From CAKZYD01 sp039026755 (GTDB lineage: Bacteria > Pseudomonadota > Alphaproteobacteria > Sphingomonadales > CAKZYD01), in assembly GCA_039026755.1 (NCBI GenBank), contig JBCCLR010000179.1, forward strand, positions 1 through 8,027: a stretch of DNA of 8,027 bases, written 5' to 3'. Positions 5,234 through 8,027 of this stretch are shown here, piece by piece. Position 1 is the first letter of the stretch, and the number at the start of each line of letters is the position of its first letter. The notes beneath the pieces are model-generated. The model saw only the letters and a list, made by a program, of their open reading frames with translations, did no database searches and was not told where the DNA came from. The translations under genes and the position numbers were made by a program.

Positions 5234-6229
5234 TCACGCGGAGTGCACCAATTTAAGCCCGTGTGGAGGATCCTCTGCTTTATCCACCGGAGCTGATGCG
5301 CTTCGCTGCGGATGCAGCATAGGGTGTTGCGGTTGCTGGCCGAGGCGCTCCACAACCGCCTCAATAAATTCAAGTTCCGAAAGTTCAAGCGTATAGGGCG
5401 CGCTATGGCGCGCTTGTTCAGTGTGCAGGTTATCTTCAAGCGCCTTATAGAGCGCGTTACACAGCAAGGCTGCAGCACCGAGTTCGCCCGCGATGACCAA
5501 GGCGTCTATGCCGGCACGAATGATCGCTTCTACGGCCGGCGCATCATCGTAGAGCTGCGCGCCTTCAACACTCGCCTGTGCTTCCAGCGCATCAACTTCC
5601 AGGTGCGATGCGATCCAGACGCTGCCCGCCAGTTCATGGCCCAAAGCTGCAATCACTTCGGCATCGCGCCGCGATGCAATCAGTAAATCGCCTGGCAATT
5701 TGTTTCGTGCCATTAGCATCGTGGCTTGTCTGGCCGTTATTAAGCGCGCGTCTTTCGCATCCGGCACGCTCCGCACTAACGCGGCTTCAATATCGCCAAG
5801 CCCATCGCGCAACTCAGGTGACGCGATGATCAAGGGCGCTTTGCGGTGCTCAAGAGCAGCGAGAGCGATGACCTTATCAATCAAGGATGCCGACAGTTCT
5901 TCAACGCCTACGATGCGCACATGAAGTGACTTGGCAGTCGCATATGTAATGCCCGGCAGCGCGGAGATGAGGGTTGTCCAAATACGGGCGTTTTGCGCGG
6001 TATCGAGAGGTGCGTGCTGGGGCTCAAAGCGATATGCAAAGCTCTGGCAGGCAATATAATCTGCGCTTGGCTTTGCTGGCCTGATATCAGTGCTCAGGTG
6101 CGTGCCGCGAACCCGGTCCATGAGTTCCGCAAGTGCCGTTGTTACAACGTCATCCACGTCACCGCGAATAACAAAAAACGGTTTATTGGGGCCTGTACGC
6201 CCACCTTGTAAAATCTGTAAACGGGTCAT
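5234..6229 (-). CDS. Isocitrate dehydrogenase-like protein, probable pseudoenzyme
   Basis: A 331-residue protein without an obvious intact family signature. The start ATG 6229 has an AGGA ribosome site about 9 nt upstream. Several blocks line up, from memory, with the alphaproteobacterial/Rickettsia-type isocitrate dehydrogenase core: VIRGD (20-24) with the N-terminal GD of GDGIGPE; LLIASRRDAEVIAALGHEL and AGSV (182-204) with the VIVTSNLYGDIISD...E.SGSV block; YKALEDNLHT (261-270) with K.IEDG.HT; and FIEAVVERLGQQP (288-300) with the F...VI.RLGQ.P block. Functional residues have changed: NLYGDIISD is RRDAEVIAA, so both metal-binding Asp are lost; the IIREN catalytic block reads IVGVE; and the substrate-binding S/T-x-x-R region is not recognisable. 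The large C-terminal extension of that family is replaced by a short Pro/His-rich tail. It is probably catalytically inactive, perhaps regulatory or structural. The frame is intact, so recent decay is unlikely. The homology is remote and should be tested by profile search. Confidence 0.6.
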   Translation of the reverse strand: MTRLQILQGGRTGPNKPFFVIRGDVDDVVTTALAELMDRVRGTHLSTDIRPAKPSADYIACQSFAYRFEPQHAPLDTAQNARIWTTLISALPGITYATAKSLHVRIVGVEELSASLIDKVIALAALEHRKAPLIIASPELRDGLGDIEAALVRSVPDAKDARLITARQATMLMARNKLPGDLLIASRRDAEVIAALGHELAGSVWIASHLEVDALEAQASVEGAQLYDDAPAVEAIIRAGIDALVIAGELGAAALLCNALYKALEDNLHTEQARHSAPYTLELSELEFIEAVVERLGQQPQHPMLHPQRSASAPVDKAEDPPHGLKLVHSA

Positions 6230-6347
6230 GGGGGCTGTCCTGTTTGCTCAATATACGTAAGATAGGGCCAACCGGTTGTTCGAAAAAATATATTATTATG
6301 AATGTTTTGTTTTATAAATAAGAATTAGAGCGGAGCATTAGCGTCGA
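6230..6347 (-). promoter_or_regulatory. AT-rich leader of the IDH-like gene
   Basis: This 118-bp spacer separates two same-strand genes. Positions 6280-6328 are strikingly AT-rich compared with the surroundings, and nearer the downstream gene TATATT- and TATCTT-like hexamers occur on the minus strand. This suggests that the IDH-like gene has its own promoter rather than relying on read-through from the ligase gene. No intrinsic terminator hairpin with T-run was seen after the ligase stop. Exact -35/-10 boxes cannot be fixed by eye. Confidence 0.4.
6269..6278. promoter_or_regulatory. Palindrome CAACCGGTTG
   Basis: A perfect 10-bp palindrome lies in the spacer about 40 bp upstream of the IDH-like start, next to the AT-rich block. 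It could be an operator half-site pair for a dimeric regulator. A 10-bp palindrome can also arise by chance, so support is weak. Confidence 0.3.
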
Positions 6348-7760
6348 TTAAGCGGCAAGCTGGGTTTTCAGTGCGGCATAGTCGATTTTTCCGGATGCCA
6401 AGGCGGGCAAATCATCGATATAATGCAACCGAGTTTCGCGTGGCTTTAAATCAGTTCGCGTGCTCAATACCTCCTCCAGCGCCATTACATCGATCATCTG
6501 GGTTGTCGCAATGTGCACCTGATTGGCGCTTTCAAAACAAACGACTGGCGCGCCTAAACTTGCTTCAATTAGACTCTCGAGATGTGCCAGGTTTATGCTG
6601 TGGCCATTGACTTTTGCAAACCGCTTGAGCCGGCCGGTAATGGTGATGTTCCCACGTTTATCAAGGATGCCAAGATCGCCGGTTCGCAGCACACCGTTGA
6701 AGCGATCGGGCAGTGCAAGCTCAGCCGCATTTTGCGCATATCCAAGCGTCACATTTGGTCCGTGATAGAGGATTTCACCTTCCCTACCGTGGGCAAGCGG
6801 CTTTCCATGTTCGTCCACGATGGAGAAGGTTCCACCAGGAAGCGCCAGCCCAGCAGAACCCGGGCACGTTAAAAAGTCCTCGGCGGGCAAGATAGACATG
6901 CGCGTTGTTGCTTCCGCTTGACCATACATCACGTAAAACTGCTGGCCACTGGCAGCGCATGTTTTGCGCATTGCAGTTTCAAGAGCGCTAGACATCTTGC
7001 CGCCAGCTTGCAAAAACTTCTCAACCGTCGAGGCATAGCGCGATTTAAAAAAGCGCATTCCGGCGAGCTGTTCATAGGTTTGCGGCACACCGGAAAAAAG
7101 CGTGACGTGCTGTGATACAAGGAGGTCTAAAAACGCCTTTTGGGTCACTGAGAGCGCCGAACACACCAGCGTGCCGCCGGTAAAAATTTGGCAATTCACC
7201 GTCGACATACCGAATGTGTAAAAAATGGGCAGCGTTGTTGCAGCAATGGTTTTATCGTTGAGACCAAGCGCTGTGATAATCTGCTGCGTATTGACCACGA
7301 TATTCTTAGCAGACTGGCGGATAACTTTTGCGCTACCGGTTGAGCCGGACGTGGTTGCAAGCATGGCAAGACCGGGTAAGAGATCGTGCTGGTGCGGCCG
7401 GTCTGCGGCAAAAACCTGGTAGCCGCCCCACGCGAAGGCAGGGCTATAACCGGCAGGGATAGCCGAACTGGCGGAAGGCAGGATGAGGTAATTGGCGGGA
7501 AACGACACAAGAAAAGTCTGCAAGGCCGCTGGGTTTAAGGTGGCAGGGAAAAAAACGGGTACGGCAGGGCCGAAGACCAAGCTGGCATAGATACTCACGC
7601 CGCTCACATCGCGGTCCAAGCAGGCAAGCACCAACGCGCGGCCGATTTCGCCGCGATGGTCTGCATCGGCCTGCCAAACATCCTGCACGCGGCGGCGCTT
7701 CGTACCGTCCGTGAGCACACTCGCAGAGTCCGCGATGATATCAGATAAGGCGTCTATCAC
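6348..7760 (-). CDS. AMP-forming acyl/aryl ligase (ANL superfamily)
   Basis: A 470-residue adenylate-forming enzyme that activates a carboxylate with ATP, then usually passes it to CoA or a carrier-protein thiol. The core motifs are present in order: P-loop TSGSTGSAK (137-145), A4 region LPIFYTFGMS (177-186), A5 YGQAEATT (279-286), A7 RTGDLG (359-364), hinge GRLKRFAKVNGHSIN (376-390) and the C-terminal catalytic lysine K458 in ASGKIDY. It is somewhat shorter than typical 500-550-residue acyl-CoA synthetases; the N-terminal part is compact. The substrate cannot be read from sequence. The start is GTG 7760, 3 bp after the NeuB-like stop, so translational coupling is likely. This context suggests acylation in nonulosonic acid or other surface-glycan synthesis, for example activating an acyl group for an N-acyl decoration (inference). 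No carrier protein or thioesterase domain is attached. Confidence 0.88.
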   Translation of the reverse strand: MIDALSDIIADSASVLTDGTKRRRVQDVWQADADHRGEIGRALVLACLDRDVSGVSIYASLVFGPAVPVFFPATLNPAALQTFLVSFPANYLILPSASSAIPAGYSPAFAWGGYQVFAADRPHQHDLLPGLAMLATTSGSTGSAKVIRQSAKNIVVNTQQIITALGLNDKTIAATTLPIFYTFGMSTVNCQIFTGGTLVCSALSVTQKAFLDLLVSQHVTLFSGVPQTYEQLAGMRFFKSRYASTVEKFLQAGGKMSSALETAMRKTCAASGQQFYVMYGQAEATTRMSILPAEDFLTCPGSAGLALPGGTFSIVDEHGKPLAHGREGEILYHGPNVTLGYAQNAAELALPDRFNGVLRTGDLGILDKRGNITITGRLKRFAKVNGHSINLAHLESLIEASLGAPVVCFESANQVHIATTQMIDVMALEEVLSTRTDLKPRETRLHYIDDLPALASGKIDYAALKTQLAA

Positions 7761-7763
7761 TGC

Positions 7764-8027
7764 TCACGCCAAATGCTGCGGTTCAACCAAGCGGTCGGCC
7801 AAGACGTCCTGGGCTAAGGTTTTGCCGACAACGCTTTCCACGTCAGTTGGCGCGATGCCGGTGCCAGGGCGTTTAAAACACAGATCCTCGCGCGCGAGGA
7901 TGCTGCCTGCGCTGAGCGCATTGGCGTAAACCACACTGCGCCGCATGGTCTGGCGCTGGTTGAGTTCATCCTCAGAGAGCTGCCGCTCTGTCCCGCCCAT
8001 ACATGCCCATGTCGCATGGCAGCGGCG
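7764..8027 (-). CDS. NeuB-like nonulosonic acid synthase, C-terminal SAF domain (5' partial)
   Basis: C-terminal 87 residues of a protein whose reading frame stays open to the right edge, so the start is outside the window; the ATG at 8000 is internal. The visible part (TWACMGGTERQLSEDE, then RRSVVYANALSAG, AREDLCFKRPGTGI, VVGKTLAQDVLAD) is the antifreeze-like SAF domain that follows the TIM barrel in NeuB-type synthases. These condense phosphoenolpyruvate with an N-acyl hexosamine-type sugar to give sialic, legionaminic or related acids. RPGTGI fits NeuB/legionaminate-type enzymes better than pseudaminate synthase, which usually has RPGYGL; this subgroup call is tentative. The SAF domain helps close the substrate site of the partner subunit in the dimer. 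The stop lies 3 bp before the ligase start. Confidence 0.82.
   Translation of the reverse strand, partial: RRCHATWACMGGTERQLSEDELNQRQTMRRSVVYANALSAGSILAREDLCFKRPGTGIAPTDVESVVGKTLAQDVLADRLVEPQHLA

Noticed and set aside
1..8027. CRISPR array, tRNA, insertion sequence ends or phage attachment site.
   Set aside because: No regularly spaced repeats, cloverleaf-like sequence, transposase fragment or terminal inverted repeats with target duplication were seen.

Overview
The window looks like part of a proteobacterial chromosome, most likely an alphaproteobacterium. This is an inference from several cues: moderately GC-rich, densely packed genes; exosortase-type (VPLPA/PEP-CTERM-like) exported proteins; an NhaR-type LysR regulator beside dab genes; and a protein whose closest recognisable relative is the alphaproteobacterial-type isocitrate dehydrogenase. 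No rRNA, tRNA, CRISPR array, insertion sequence or phage gene was seen.

Left part (1-2288, + strand): three tandem paralogous genes encode secreted proteins with a signal peptide, a beta-rich domain containing one conserved Cys pair, and a C-terminal Val-Pro-x-Pro-Pro / hydrophobic / basic sorting tail. The first gene is cut by the window edge. The spacers after genes 1 and 2 begin with the same short motif and each holds a hairpin. Gene 3 converges on a LysR gene, and the two stop codons overlap within a TTAA.

Centre (2285-4295): an intact NhaR-type LysR regulator (- strand) is divergent from a decayed locus. The 1.0 kb that looks like a gene-poor gap is a deletion- and frameshift-ridden remnant of dabB (NuoL-like proton-channel partner) joined to the last ~165 residues of dabA (DUF2309). 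Together these are the DAB inorganic-carbon uptake system. A LysR-type operator remains between regulator and remnant, so the regulator appears to have outlived its target operon.

Right part (4296-8027): an intact cysD (sulfate adenylyltransferase small subunit) stands without its usual partner cysN. It converges on a 331-residue protein that looks like a member of the isocitrate dehydrogenase fold family that has lost its metal-binding and substrate-binding residues. Upstream of that, on the same (-) strand, lie an AT-rich regulatory spacer, an AMP-forming acyl/aryl ligase (ANL superfamily) and, 3 bp from the ligase, the 3' end of a NeuB-like nonulosonic (sialic-type) acid synthase running off the window. 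The last two are probably translationally coupled and point to a surface-glycan biosynthesis operon continuing to the right.

The most notable observations are the fossil dab operon with its surviving regulator, the probable isocitrate dehydrogenase pseudoenzyme, and the neuB-ligase coupling.
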